Shown: positions 17,794 to 28,434, counted from the stretch's first letter. The stretch: DNA of 64,000 nt from Paraburkholderia sp. BCC1886 (GCF_900996245.1 NZ_CAAJGK010000011.1:124001-188000), one strand, 5' to 3'. Program-made: numbers and translations. The notes: generated by a model from the sequence alone, not told the origin.

Positions 17794-20700
17794 ATGGCTA
17801 AGAAGAAACGCTTGAAATCAACAGACGAGTTTGGGTTTGATACCGAACTGGATCTGCCGGACTTCGACTATCAGTCGAAGCCACCCAAGAACGATCGCCA
17901 TCCGGCCGTCTCGGCTGCAAAGGACTTCACCAAGGGGACAGTCACGGGCATCTGGGATGCCACGCGCAGCGAGAGCTTTATCAAGAAGACGATCAAGGGG
18001 GCGCTTCCATCGGGCTATGGCAGCGCGATGGAGCTGGCGGACGAGGCGACTGCCTCAATCCGAAGCCTATACAATTCCGGCGCCAACGAGATCAAGCCCG
18101 CCCTCAACGAGATGAAGCGGGCGACGGCGAAACTCCTGCCGTCAGCGAGCAAAATCCTGCCCGCGAAGATGCAGCAGCGGATCAAGGCATGGACCGAGAC
18201 GGCGAATTCTGGCTCCACCGGGATCTCCGAAGAAGCCATGCGCCATGCCTCGACGCAAGCCATGCTGGGTGATGTCTTCGCCTACCAGGCGCAGACGGCG
18301 GCGCAGGAGCGCGCTGAGGACAAGGCTGAAGCCGACATCCAGAAAAACATCGACCACAATCGGGCCAATACACAGATCACGCAGCTGAGTGCTATGCGCA
18401 TCGCACTCCAGCGACTGGCTGATTACCAGGACAAGGTCACGGTCAACTTCCAGCGCAAGACGCTCGAGCTGCAGTACCGCCAGTACTTTGTTGCGATGGA
18501 CGCGCTAAGCGAAGCCAAGCGGCAGAACGCCCAGACCACGCAACTGCTTCAATCGATCCAGAAGAACACCGGCCTGCCAGACCTGCTCAAGATCAAGGCC
18601 CGTGAAGATTGGCCGATCATCCTGCGCAACAAGTTCATGGGTAATGTGGGGGGCATGGTCCTTAGCCAGCGTTCGCAGTTCATGCGCAACCTGACCGGAC
18701 ACCTGCAGCGCCAGATGAAATCCAGTCTGTCGGGCATCGTGGGCGGTGCCCAGATGGCGATGGGTATGGGCGACATGGTCGGTGGCATGGCGGACATGGG
18801 GGGTCCGTCCGGTGCCGAGATGGGGGGCAACATGGTCGGCGGGATGGTCGCTGATGGATTGGCCCCGCGCTTTGGCAAATGGATCGGCAAGCACGTCAAG
18901 AACAGCAAGTACGCGGGCGACGTCAATCGCATCGGGAACCTGTTGCAGTTCTACGCGGGCAATGCACCCCAGCACGCGATGGAGTTCGCCCACTCCGATA
19001 AGTGGGATGACGCTCCGGTCGTTGGTGGCATGTTGCGTTGGCTGAAAGATCAGGCCATTGCGTCGAACGGTGTGCAGACCGGCTTTCACGTCGACAATCT
19101 GCGCAACCTGCAGGACCCGGCGCCATTTAACGGCTTGGCGCGCAAGTCCCTGACGGAAATCATCCCTGGCTACCTGGCCCGGATCTACCGTGAATTGCAG
19201 ATCATGCGCACGGGAGACAGCTCGGTCGAGCTCACGCATTACGACCATGCGAAGAACACCTTCGGCAAGAAGTCGGAGGTCACCGCGCGGGCGCTGCATT
19301 CGGTCGTGCGCCCGGGTGATGCGGCGTTTGTGCAGGAACGTGCCCACGGGCTCGTGGATGAGCTGGAGAAAGGTAGCAAGCGCAAGCTCACAGCTGAGCA
19401 GCGCAAGGTGCTCATTCGTCGGATGATGTCCGACAACCTGAACAACCGGGTAGGTTCAGCCAAGCGCTATTCCGACATCTGGGAATACCAGGGTGCGGAC
19501 GCCGAGCACGGTGATGCGTTGTCGGGTTTGTTCCGGGATTACTTCTCGGACGATACGGACAACAAGAAGCAGATGGCTTTCCAGGCGCGCTTTGCGCATC
19601 TGGGCAGCGGCATGGCGGATTCACGCGCCCACATGCAGGACATGCTCAATAGCGGGCAGGGGCAGATTCTCGTGAAGGCGGGGCTCATCCGACCAAACGG
19701 CACGCTCGATCTGCAGAAGCTCCAGGACTATTACCTCGGTGAGAGTTTTGCACCGCAGGGCAAAGTCGCCTCCGGCCGTCGCCGCCGGCGCGGGCGAAGC
19801 GGTCATCCGTTCGGCAATTTCGCCAGACCCAATCCAAGTGCGTCAGGTGTTGCGGCCGCCGCAACACCTGCACCCCAGCCCGCTGCGCCTGCAGCCGCTG
19901 CTGCATCACCTCACGCGAATGCTTCGTCCGCGGAACTGACGCAGATGGCGCAGGACAACGTGATGAAGAAGCATGGTCCTGTCTATGAAAAAGACGTGGG
20001 CCGCTGGTTGCGACTGGTGGAAGGTGAGTTTCATCGCCTGAACACGGGTGCGGTGGGCGAGGACCTTCATGGTTCCGCTGCACACGACGTCAATCACTTC
20101 CTTGGCAACAAGTGGGGACGCTCGATTGACGGTGGGCCGAATCAGGCACAGGGACGCGGGGACTTTGCAGGTGTGATCGCCGCGATCAAACAAAGCAGCA
20201 GTAAAACTATTTCGGAGAAGATCCATGCAACGCTCGTTGCGATTCAAAAGAAGATTACGTCTGGTGTGGCTGTGTCTGGTCACGCTCCTGCCGGCGACGG
20301 CGTACCACCCCCGGACGCTAAGAGCGGCAAAGCTCGAAAGGCATGGCTAGATTACAACCTCGGTGACATCTTCGGGGGTGTAACCGGGAAGGTGCGATCG
20401 GGCGTCGCGGGGGCATGGGACTGGATGAAGAAGCCCTCGCCGCTGATGCAGCGCGCGCGCGGAATGATCGGTAACGGTCTTGGCGCACTGGGCACCGGGG
20501 GCAAGAAAGCGCTGGAGTTCGCGAAGGGCTTTGACGATATCTACGTTGGCAAGAATCCTGAACCCGTCTTGCTCGCGTGGAAGTTGAAAGCGGGCCATTA
20601 CCGGGACAAGGCGACGGGTCAGGTCATCAAGTCCTACAAGGACATCAAGGGCGATGTGGTCGATGCCTGGGATCCTGAGAAGGTCATCCTGAAGGCAGAC

Positions 20701-23700
20701 GAGATTGGCGATGCCTTCACCAAGAGCAAGGCGGGTCTGCGCTCGCTGAAGGCGTTGGGTTCTGTCTGGAGGGGCGCGAAGGGACTGCTCGATGCGGCCA
20801 CGGGCGGGATCACCTCCCTCGTGCCTCGCATCATCCGTACGGGTGCTCGTGCCATCCGCGCTGGCATGAACATCATGGATGCCCCGCAGGACATCTACGT
20901 GAAGGGCAATCCGGATCCGGTGCTCCTCGCGATCATGATGCGCTCGGGTGCCTACGTCTCCCAGCGGACCGGCCACAAGATCACCCGGCCGGGTCTCATT
21001 GATGGTCCGGTGATGGATGTCAGCGATCCCGGCAAGCCTGTTGTCGCACTCTCGAAAGAGATGATCGGCAAGGGACTGGTCGACGTCAACGGCAAGCCCA
21101 TCCGTTCCCCGTTGATGAAGCTCCTCAGTGCGGCCACCGTTCCGATCGGGATGGCGTGGAAGGCATTGAAGGGCGGGCTCAACATCGCGAAGGGGGCGAT
21201 CTCCAAGCCATTCGAACTCATCGGTAACTGGGTATCGAAGTGGATCGGAAAGGACGGGCTGGTCTTTGCAGGTTCGAAGACCATGACCGAGCGCCTGACC
21301 GAGATCCGTGACCTGTTGAAATCCCGTCTGCCTGAGCGCAAGCAACGGTTGAAAGGCGACGAGACAGGTGATGGCTTTGTCACCAACTCCTGGGAGGAAA
21401 TGCAGCACAAGGGAGAGATCGGTGGTACGGAGCCGAAGGCGGCTGCTGCTGCGAAGAAAGGCGGCGGAATTGCTGCACTCCTCGCGAAGCTGAAAGGCGG
21501 AGGGACGGACAAGACGAAGGGGAGCGGCAATCTGCTCACCCGCGGCATGGATGCAGCAGAAGGTGCAGTGGGAAGTTTCCTCGGCACCAAGGTCGGTAAA
21601 GCGGGTCGCGCTGCGTGGGGTGGCTTGAAGCGCTTCGGCGGTCGTCTGCTGGGCCGCGGTGCATCGGCCGTTGGTGAAACCGGCATTGAGGCCGCGGCTG
21701 GGGAGGCCGCAGGGGCGGGCGCCACGCTCGCAGAAGGCGCAGGGGCTGTAGCGGGTATCGGGGAAGCCGCCGCTGTCGGCGGGGGTGTCCTCGCGGCAGG
21801 TGCCGGTGGCCTTGCTGCCCTGATTGCTTCGCCCGTTGTGCTGGGTGCGGCAGCCGTCGGTCTCGTCGGGTACGGGCTCTACCGGAGCGTGAAGGGAATC
21901 AAGAACTTCTTCGCAGGCAAACCGGGTCCGCTCGCAACAGTGCGGATGGCGCAGTACGGTTTCCTGCCGGATGACAATGATTCGCTCGACGTGTTGGTGG
22001 ATCTGGAAAAGACCCTGCTGCCTGCGGTGACCTACGGCAAGGATGGTGCGCAGATCAACGCGCAGAAGGTCAAGCTGGCTGATGTGCTCAAGGGCTTCGA
22101 TATCGACCAGTCATCGAAGACCGAAGTGCAGAACTGGCTCACCTGGTTCCAGGGTCGCTTCAAGCCCGTGTTCCTCACGCACATGACGGCTTTGCATGGC
22201 GTCAATTCGGGTGTGGCGCTCACCGATGTCGACAAGAAACTGACGAAGGAGGAAAAGCAGAAATACCTGAAGGCAGCGAGTTGGCCGAACGGTCCGTATA
22301 ACAACCGGACCTCGCCGTTCCATAACTCCCTCCTGCTCCTCCACAGCGCGAAAACGCTGAAGGCAACGGGTGCCGATGTCAGGCAGTTTGTGGCAGAAGC
22401 GGAAGCCATCATCGCGAAGGAGCCGGACACGGCGAAGAAGACGGGTCAAACCGGAAGCGATGTGGCGAAGAAGGCGGCGGCGGCCGGTGCTGCTGGTGCG
22501 GCAGTAGGCGCGGCAGTAGGCGCGGCAGCAGACGGCAAGCCCGGTGGGAAGGGTGCAGCCAAGCCGGGTGAGAAGTCCTCGGGCTTCTGGGCCATGCTGG
22601 GTATCGGTACGGCTAACGCAGCGGAACCGAAGACCTCTGCGCAGAATGTCCTCGGCAAGAAGCCGACGGCCACGATGCCGATCGATCCGAGTCTGAAGAA
22701 AGAGCCTGACCGGCTTGATCTGCTGGCCTCGATCCGATATCGCACCTACGGTCTGACATCGCTGGACGCGGACAAGGTCGCGGCCCTTAAAGCGCTGGAA
22801 GTGGAAACGCTCAAGGCGCTGAAGATTGAGAAGGGCGCACCGTCACACGTCGCCTTCCTCAGTGACTCCGCCACGATCCTGGCGAAGATGGGCAGCAAGT
22901 TCGGCGTGATTGGCGTGAACAACACGTTGGGGTATCAGTGGCAGGCGTGGTTCAACCTGCGCTTCCTGCCGACGTATATGAACTACGTCGGTGCGAGCAA
23001 CACGCTCACGGGCCATAACGACGCAGTGAGTATGTTGCTGACGCCTGAGACCGCTGTCCAGTTGGGTCGCATCGTTGCAGGGACAAAGAGTCCGAATGGG
23101 AAATCGGCGTGGGAGATCACCGCCTCGCCGTGGAACCACTACGACCTGAGTACGGATGCCACGAGTGTGAAGCCTGCACTCGATGCGCTCGCTGCCAAGG
23201 GCAAGAAGAAGGTACTGGCTGATCCGGCCGGACCTGCGAAACCCAAGGATAGCGCGACCCCGTCGAAGACGGATCAACCGAGCTTCCTGTCGAAGGCGGG
23301 CAAGGTGATCTCGGATGCGGCGGGCGCTGTGGGCAACGCCGTCAAGAAGGCGGCGACCTGGGCGGGTAACGAGGTCAAGACGGGCGTGAATTACGTCCAG
23401 AACACGCAGACCTACAAGGCGGCCAGTAAAGCCGTCAAGCAGGGCGTCCAAGCCGTTCAGAAGACGCAGGCGTACAAGACAGCTGCCAAGGCCGTCAAGA
23501 CCGGTGTGGCGGCTGCTAAGAGCGCGGGCAAGTGGGTGGAGAAAACCTACTCGGCCAGCGCTCAGGCAGTGAAGAACGCGCTCCTCAAGGCGATGGCGGC
23601 GGCCGGCATCAAGACCCCGCAGGAGCAGGCGATGCTCATGGCGCAGATGGATCACGAAAGTGGCGGCTTCAAGTCACTGACTGAAAATCTGCACTACAGC

Positions 23701-24891
23701 GCCGCCAACCTGGTGCGTGTGTTTGGCAAGAAGCATTTCCCGTCCCTGCAGGCCGCGCAAGCTGCCGTGCAGTCGGGTCCGGAGGCGATCGCCGATGCAG
23801 CGTATGGCGGTCGTATGGGTAACACCGATCCGGACGATGGGTACAAGTATCGCGGCCGTGGCGTGGTGCAGCTCACCGGCAAAGACAACTACGCCCATTT
23901 CGGGAAGCTGATTGGCGTCGACCTCGTGAACCATCCGGATCTGGCTGCAGAGCCGGAGACGGCGGCAAAGCTCGCGGTCGCCTACTGGCAACAGCGGGTG
24001 AAGGGTGCGGGCAAGAGCGGTGACGTGCGCGCTGCAACGCTTGCGATCAATGGGGGCTTGAATGGCCTCAGCAGTCGTGAGCAACTCTACCAGCAATACC
24101 TGCAGCAGGCACAGGCAGGCAAGCTGGCACCGTCAGGCACACCGGCAGCAGCAGGTGGAAAGGATGGTGCAGCGGGAGCCGGTGGCGCCGCTGCGGGTAC
24201 GGATGCGAAAGCTGGGGCAGGTGGTGGTGGCGCAGGTGCAAGCGCGACGACTGCGGCCGCCGCTGGCGCATCAGGTTCCGGCGGTGCGTCTACAGGTCCG
24301 GCAGGATCGGGAGCCTCACCCGCATTGCCGGATGCTGTGGCCCAGAGCAGTCAGGCCGCGAACCAGAAAGCACAGTCTGAGTATGACGCAGGAAGTGCCT
24401 CTGACAAGGCTGCGATCCAGAACGTGGTGGGGCATCCGATGGCACCGTCTGTCGGGGCATCTTCGCCACCCACGTCTGCTGCAGCCGGGTCCGCTGCGAC
24501 CACCGCGGCTACGCCCGCCGCTCCGAGTGTCGCATCGGTGACACCGGCGGCGTCTCCGGCCGTTCAGGATTCGCCGTTCGGTTTTGGGGCGTCGTCGGCC
24601 CAGCCGCTCGTGACCAGCGCGCGTAGCGTGACCGCGGTACAGCAGGCCCAGCACCAGGAAAAGATGGGGGCAATGGGTGATGTGAGTGACATCCTGAACA
24701 AGGGTCTCAAGATCAATTCCGATCAGCTCGACACGCTCAAGGCCATCCTGACTGCAGTGCAAACCATGGCGAGTACAGCTCAGCAGGGCAACGCAGCGAA
24801 TGCGCCCCCTGCATCACAGCCTGCCAGTAATCCGCGTGGTGCCCGGCAGATGATGCCGGCGTCACCGGTCTCCATGCGCAAGCAAGCGTAA
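17794..24891 (+). CDS. Giant tail protein: tape-measure-like with GH19-type lysin domain (phiKZ gp181-like)
   Basis: 2365 aa from MAKKKRLKST, with GGAG upstream. The N-terminal ~600 residues are helical and charged, with a Gly/Met-rich stretch at ~320-350. An internal duplication occurs at ~914 and ~1030 (DIYVGKNPEPVLLA / DIYVKGNPDPVLLA, each followed by a G-Y...TG..I...DP pattern). Hydrophobic Ala/Gly helices lie at ~1310-1370. Near ~1935-2110 there is a glycoside hydrolase family 19-like domain: MAQMDHESGGFKSLTEN with the expected Glu residues, then YRGRGVVQLTGKDNYAHFG. The C-terminus is Ala/Gly/Ser-rich. Such proteins set tail length or sit at the tail tip and cut peptidoglycan during entry. 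phiKZ gp181 occupies the equivalent place beside the RNAP genes. Confidence 0.75.
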   Translation: MAKKKRLKSTDEFGFDTELDLPDFDYQSKPPKNDRHPAVSAAKDFTKGTVTGIWDATRSESFIKKTIKGALPSGYGSAMELADEATASIRSLYNSGANEIKPALNEMKRATAKLLPSASKILPAKMQQRIKAWTETANSGSTGISEEAMRHASTQAMLGDVFAYQAQTAAQERAEDKAEADIQKNIDHNRANTQITQLSAMRIALQRLADYQDKVTVNFQRKTLELQYRQYFVAMDALSEAKRQNAQTTQLLQSIQKNTGLPDLLKIKAREDWPIILRNKFMGNVGGMVLSQRSQFMRNLTGHLQRQMKSSLSGIVGGAQMAMGMGDMVGGMADMGGPSGAEMGGNMVGGMVADGLAPRFGKWIGKHVKNSKYAGDVNRIGNLLQFYAGNAPQHAMEFAHSDKWDDAPVVGGMLRWLKDQAIASNGVQTGFHVDNLRNLQDPAPFNGLARKSLTEIIPGYLARIYRELQIMRTGDSSVELTHYDHAKNTFGKKSEVTARALHSVVRPGDAAFVQERAHGLVDELEKGSKRKLTAEQRKVLIRRMMSDNLNNRVGSAKRYSDIWEYQGADAEHGDALSGLFRDYFSDDTDNKKQMAFQARFAHLGSGMADSRAHMQDMLNSGQGQILVKAGLIRPNGTLDLQKLQDYYLGESFAPQGKVASGRRRRRGRSGHPFGNFARPNPSASGVAAAATPAPQPAAPAAAAASPHANASSAELTQMAQDNVMKKHGPVYEKDVGRWLRLVEGEFHRLNTGAVGEDLHGSAAHDVNHFLGNKWGRSIDGGPNQAQGRGDFAGVIAAIKQSSSKTISEKIHATLVAIQKKITSGVAVSGHAPAGDGVPPPDAKSGKARKAWLDYNLGDIFGGVTGKVRSGVAGAWDWMKKPSPLMQRARGMIGNGLGALGTGGKKALEFAKGFDDIYVGKNPEPVLLAWKLKAGHYRDKATGQVIKSYKDIKGDVVDAWDPEKVILKADEIGDAFTKSKAGLRSLKALGSVWRGAKGLLDAATGGITSLVPRIIRTGARAIRAGMNIMDAPQDIYVKGNPDPVLLAIMMRSGAYVSQRTGHKITRPGLIDGPVMDVSDPGKPVVALSKEMIGKGLVDVNGKPIRSPLMKLLSAATVPIGMAWKALKGGLNIAKGAISKPFELIGNWVSKWIGKDGLVFAGSKTMTERLTEIRDLLKSRLPERKQRLKGDETGDGFVTNSWEEMQHKGEIGGTEPKAAAAAKKGGGIAALLAKLKGGGTDKTKGSGNLLTRGMDAAEGAVGSFLGTKVGKAGRAAWGGLKRFGGRLLGRGASAVGETGIEAAAGEAAGAGATLAEGAGAVAGIGEAAAVGGGVLAAGAGGLAALIASPVVLGAAAVGLVGYGLYRSVKGIKNFFAGKPGPLATVRMAQYGFLPDDNDSLDVLVDLEKTLLPAVTYGKDGAQINAQKVKLADVLKGFDIDQSSKTEVQNWLTWFQGRFKPVFLTHMTALHGVNSGVALTDVDKKLTKEEKQKYLKAASWPNGPYNNRTSPFHNSLLLLHSAKTLKATGADVRQFVAEAEAIIAKEPDTAKKTGQTGSDVAKKAAAAGAAGAAVGAAVGAAADGKPGGKGAAKPGEKSSGFWAMLGIGTANAAEPKTSAQNVLGKKPTATMPIDPSLKKEPDRLDLLASIRYRTYGLTSLDADKVAALKALEVETLKALKIEKGAPSHVAFLSDSATILAKMGSKFGVIGVNNTLGYQWQAWFNLRFLPTYMNYVGASNTLTGHNDAVSMLLTPETAVQLGRIVAGTKSPNGKSAWEITASPWNHYDLSTDATSVKPALDALAAKGKKKVLADPAGPAKPKDSATPSKTDQPSFLSKAGKVISDAAGAVGNAVKKAATWAGNEVKTGVNYVQNTQTYKAASKAVKQGVQAVQKTQAYKTAAKAVKTGVAAAKSAGKWVEKTYSASAQAVKNALLKAMAAAGIKTPQEQAMLMAQMDHESGGFKSLTENLHYSAANLVRVFGKKHFPSLQAAQAAVQSGPEAIADAAYGGRMGNTDPDDGYKYRGRGVVQLTGKDNYAHFGKLIGVDLVNHPDLAAEPETAAKLAVAYWQQRVKGAGKSGDVRAATLAINGGLNGLSSREQLYQQYLQQAQAGKLAPSGTPAAAGGKDGAAGAGGAAAGTDAKAGAGGGGAGASATTAAAAGASGSGGASTGPAGSGASPALPDAVAQSSQAANQKAQSEYDAGSASDKAAIQNVVGHPMAPSVGASSPPTSAAAGSAATTAATPAAPSVASVTPAASPAVQDSPFGFGASSAQPLVTSARSVTAVQQAQHQEKMGAMGDVSDILNKGLKINSDQLDTLKAILTAVQTMASTAQQGNAANAPPASQPASNPRGARQMMPASPVSMRKQA

Positions 24892-24905
24892 ATCCTGTAG
24901 TCCTT

Positions 24906-24947
24906 AGAGCGAGAAGCGGACTTAGCGGTCTGCTTCTCGCTTTTTAT
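24906..24947 (+). terminator. Rho-independent terminator
   Basis: Perfect 10-bp stem AGCGAGAAGC / GCTTCTCGCT (24908-24917 and 24932-24941), possibly extended, followed by T5. It lies between the giant tail gene and the next plus-strand gene. Confidence 0.85.
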
Positions 24948-24955
24948 TTCGCCCC

Positions 24956-24959
24956 TATG
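24956..24959 (+). promoter_or_regulatory. Candidate TATG late promoter
   Basis: CCCCTATGGGAG lies just after the terminator and 12 nt before the next ATG. The GGGAG following the motif also serves as Shine-Dalgarno. If used, the mRNA leader would be very short. Confidence 0.3.
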
Positions 24960-24970
24960 GGAGTCGACGC

Positions 24971-27061
24971 ATGGCTTCGAGCACGACCGATACAACGATT
25001 ACCGACACCGGCTGGGTCCGGCAGTCATTCCTGGTGAAGTCCACGGACCTCGCCACAATCGACCAGACCAATCGTTTCTTTACCACCGCAAGTCTGAAGT
25101 ACACCGACACCACCCCGGGTGGCAACATCCCGATCAACCCCCCGGCACAATGGACGCGCTATGCCGACCCGAAAGCCGCTAGCCGCAAAAGCGGCGGCAA
25201 GGGCATGGGGATTTCCTACTCCGAGATGATCGACGATCATTCGCAAGTAATCCACATGCGCTTTGGCGTGCCGGAGTTCAATACGCTTTCATACTTCCTC
25301 TCGAACTTTTACAACAGCGGAGCTGGTCAGCTGGCGCGGACCGGTCGTGCAGAGGGTGCGTTCTATCAGCTCGGACGTGCCGCCGGTTATGTTGCCGCCC
25401 TGATGAGCTGGAAGGTGTTGGCGTTTCATATCGCAGCGGTCGCAGCGACATTCTTCGCAAATAAGCCGAACAGTCGCTTCTATTATCTGAAGCCGAGTAT
25501 GCCAACCTACTGGCAAACGGTGCAGACGATCGTCAACCAGATCGCGGTCAATAAGGGCATCATTCCGCGCGTGGGTGATCCGAACGTGCAAACGACCATC
25601 GGTGACAACTATCAGTTTAGCTCCGATGGCCTCACACAGCTCAATGCTCTACTGCCCGATATCTTCTTTGCTGGCGGCGGTATCGATGTCTATTCACTGG
25701 CGAACCGCGCCAAGCGACTCGAACGTCAACAGCATCAGAACAACATCGCCGCACTCGACACCGGAAGCGTCACGCTCTCGTCAGCGCTGCAGTCACTCTA
25801 CGGTCCGTCGAGCCTGCTCGTCGACCAACCAAAACGAAACTTCCTGCAGTACCTCGATCTGTGGAACGGCACAGCGCCGGCGGCTCCGCAGTCAGCGGCC
25901 AGCGGTTCTGACAGCACCACTGGCGTCGCTTCGGCAGACTCGTCCACCGAACAGACAGCGACCAAAACGTCTCAAACAACGGGCTTCTTTGATTTCTTGG
26001 AAGCGGAGCTGGATGATGGCTCGGCATTTGTGAGTTTCCGGGTGAATTCCACGGGACCGGTGACGGATACGTTCAGTAGCGATACGGCGGACTCGGAACT
26101 GCAGCAGAAGATCAACAGCATGTCGAGCCAGAATCGCAGCACGCGATTCGACATCGAAGGCGGCAACCTCGCTGGTGGGGTAATCGGGTCGATTCTCGGC
26201 GGTGCGGCTTCGGCGGTGACCGACTTCGTTTCTGGCGCTGCGGATTCGCTAGGGGTTTCGGGCTTGGCGGCCTTAGGCGGCTCGGCCTTTGTCGACATTC
26301 CGAAACATTGGTCGTCGTCGACCGCCAACCTTGCGCGCAGCACGTACACCATCAATCTGGTTAGCCCCTACGGCAATCCCGTGTCGCAGTTGCTGAACCT
26401 GTACGTCCCGCTTGCGATGTTGATTGCGGGAGCCTTGCCGCTGGCCACCGGTCCGCAGTCGTGGACCAGTCCCTTTCTCTGCGAGCTGTATGATCGGGGC
26501 CGTTGTCAGATTCGTCTGGGCATCATCGACAGCTTCTCGATCACGCGCGGTACCGGCAACCTCGGTTTCGATCACGAAGGGAACGCCATGGGGATCGATG
26601 TAAGCTTCAGTGTCGTGGATTTGTCCGCGATGGTGTATCTGCCGATCACGCAAGGGCTCACCCAAGCGACATCCAAAACATTGGCGGAGCTGGGCTTTGT
26701 TGGTGGCGCAGTTCTGGGGACAGTTGCTGCCGGGCCAGTGGGTGGCGCCGCTGCCGCTGCAGCGGCAGGGACGGCAGGTGCTGTTCTTGGCGCGGGCGTC
26801 GATGCCGCAGGGAATGTGGTGAAGACGCTCGGCGGTATCTTTGACGGGGACAACTCATTCACGGACTACATGGCCGTACTGGGGAGTCTGGGACTGGCAG
26901 ATCAGATCTACATGTTCAAGCGTCTCAAACTGAACCTGACCATGCAGATGGCGCAGTGGAAGAGCTGGCTCACCCCGTCGCACTTTGCGAGCTTCGCAGG
27001 GGAATTGCTCCCGGCCCGGATGGTGGGACTGTTCTTCAAGGGTGTGGATTCATCGATCTAG
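24971..27061 (+). CDS. Virion structural protein (tail/baseplate region, phiKZ gp182-like position)
   Basis: 696 aa, GGGAG seven bases before ATG. N-terminal ~300 residues are mixed alpha/beta, followed by a Ser/Thr/Ala linker (~305-340). A C-terminal half follows with Gly/Ala-rich hydrophobic helices around residues 410-445 and 575-620. The segment near LYDRGRCQIRLGIIDSFSI resembles a structural beta domain. Two hydrophobic Gly/Ala runs could insert in or contact membrane, or pack in the tail lumen. It follows the giant tail protein, and a role at the tail tip or baseplate is inferred from that position only. Confidence 0.5.
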   Translation: MASSTTDTTITDTGWVRQSFLVKSTDLATIDQTNRFFTTASLKYTDTTPGGNIPINPPAQWTRYADPKAASRKSGGKGMGISYSEMIDDHSQVIHMRFGVPEFNTLSYFLSNFYNSGAGQLARTGRAEGAFYQLGRAAGYVAALMSWKVLAFHIAAVAATFFANKPNSRFYYLKPSMPTYWQTVQTIVNQIAVNKGIIPRVGDPNVQTTIGDNYQFSSDGLTQLNALLPDIFFAGGGIDVYSLANRAKRLERQQHQNNIAALDTGSVTLSSALQSLYGPSSLLVDQPKRNFLQYLDLWNGTAPAAPQSAASGSDSTTGVASADSSTEQTATKTSQTTGFFDFLEAELDDGSAFVSFRVNSTGPVTDTFSSDTADSELQQKINSMSSQNRSTRFDIEGGNLAGGVIGSILGGAASAVTDFVSGAADSLGVSGLAALGGSAFVDIPKHWSSSTANLARSTYTINLVSPYGNPVSQLLNLYVPLAMLIAGALPLATGPQSWTSPFLCELYDRGRCQIRLGIIDSFSITRGTGNLGFDHEGNAMGIDVSFSVVDLSAMVYLPITQGLTQATSKTLAELGFVGGAVLGTVAAGPVGGAAAAAAAGTAGAVLGAGVDAAGNVVKTLGGIFDGDNSFTDYMAVLGSLGLADQIYMFKRLKLNLTMQMAQWKSWLTPSHFASFAGELLPARMVGLFFKGVDSSI

Positions 27062-27067
27062 GCAGAC

Positions 27068-27113
27068 GGCATAGAAGCCTGAGAGGACGCGCTGTCCTCT
27101 CAGGCCTTTATGA
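27068..27113. terminator. Bidirectional hairpin terminator (CATA...TATG family)
   Basis: Perfect 12-bp stem GCCTGAGAGGAC / GTCCTCTCAGGC (27077-27088 and 27094-27105), flanked by GGCATAGAA and CTTTATG. It separates convergent genes. Confidence 0.85.
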
Positions 27114-27117
27114 CCTT

Positions 27118-28416
27118 TTACAGGGCTTCGGCGAAGCTGATCATGGTACTGGTCTGGGTAGATGCATCGGCCGAGTTCTCGTCGATATACGTGCCAGGCG
27201 TAGGCTGGTCTCCCACACGATCGTGTTGCTTCGCGGTGGAGGTGGTGGTCGTGGTCGCAACGGCCGTGATCTGCGAGGTGCTCGTCGCTGCGCTCACGGC
27301 GCTCGCGGAACTCAGCTGATCCGGCTCCACATACTTGGGTGTCATGCGAAGCGCGGGATCGATATAGGCGTTCGGGTAGAAGGCCTTCAGATCCGTGTCG
27401 ACGTCCGCGACCGGATAGACCGCGGCCAGCGCGTAGAGCTGTACGGCGGGATCGGTGCTATTCATCACGCCGGCGGCCAGCACGCTCTTGAAGTCATCCG
27501 AGCCATCCTGCAGCGTGGTGATGTCAGTCGCATTGTCATCCGCTCCGACGCTGGTCCGGGTAGAGACGTTCCAAGTCGGATCTGCTCCCGCGAAGAAGGC
27601 GAGGACAGACGCCCACGTCGTCGCACCCTGACTGGGGGTTGCCTGCTGCGCATTGCCCGAGGCAGAGCGCGAGTAGCCTGATGTGAAGTCAGACAGGGCG
27701 GATGGATTGATCGCCGAGACGCCGGCACTGCTCGCTTGGGTGACGAGCGCCTGGAGACTGACGAGGTCCCCGGACTTGATCAGCGTGGAGAGTGTCTGGG
27801 CAATCACCGAACTCAGAACGGCGGTGCTCGTGATGTTCGACACCATCGGCGCAAATGCCCCCGAGATGCCGTAAGCGGCGCACTGGTTGATCACCCCGGC
27901 CACGATGCCGGCGAGCGCCTGAGCGTCACTGACCGTGAAGGTCGTGCTGCCGGAGAACGCATTGATGATGGCGCCCAAGCTCTGAACGTCGCTGATGCCC
28001 CCATTGGTTATCGTCGAGACGATACCGTTGACCGCGGTGGTGACATCGCCCACGGTCGTCGCGGCGGCCGTCAGCGCGGTTTGCACCGTCGTGGAGAGGG
28101 TGTTGAAAGCCGTGTTGACCGTACTGGCTGCGGCCGTCGTGGTGGTGACGGCATTCGCTGCGGTCGTGGTGCGGGCGGTGGCGGACGTCGTGCTCGCAAG
28201 CGTGTCGCTATTGGCAACCGTCTCGGTGGTTGGGACAGCCTGGGCAGCCGTGGAGCTGGCGCGCAGCAGACCCACTGCGTCGACATCGAATGCCGCAGCG
28301 AGGCTCGCAATCGCGTTGATCACGACCCCTGCATCACCCGCATAGACGTCGACCGTTTCCAGTGCATCATTCGGTCCGGTCAGGAAGGTGGTTGACGCTA
28401 AGGGCGTAACAGCCAT
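27118..28416 (-). CDS. Probable virion structural protein, Thr/Ala/Ser-rich
   Basis: 432 aa from MAVTPLASTTF, GGAG nine bases upstream. The N-terminal half is dominated by Ala/Thr/Val/Ser with regular spacing (residues ~60-140), suggestive of a fibrous or coiled region. A globular-looking part follows (~240-350). The last ~60 residues are again Thr/Ser-rich. The composition is like that of the tail-fibre genes at 50-57 kb. No recognised domain. Confidence 0.5.
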   Translation of the reverse strand: MAVTPLASTTFLTGPNDALETVDVYAGDAGVVINAIASLAAAFDVDAVGLLRASSTAAQAVPTTETVANSDTLASTTSATARTTTAANAVTTTTAAASTVNTAFNTLSTTVQTALTAAATTVGDVTTAVNGIVSTITNGGISDVQSLGAIINAFSGSTTFTVSDAQALAGIVAGVINQCAAYGISGAFAPMVSNITSTAVLSSVIAQTLSTLIKSGDLVSLQALVTQASSAGVSAINPSALSDFTSGYSRSASGNAQQATPSQGATTWASVLAFFAGADPTWNVSTRTSVGADDNATDITTLQDGSDDFKSVLAAGVMNSTDPAVQLYALAAVYPVADVDTDLKAFYPNAYIDPALRMTPKYVEPDQLSSASAVSAATSTSQITAVATTTTTSTAKQHDRVGDQPTPGTYIDENSADASTQTSTMISFAEAL

Positions 28417-28434
28417 GGAAGACTCCAAAGAGGC

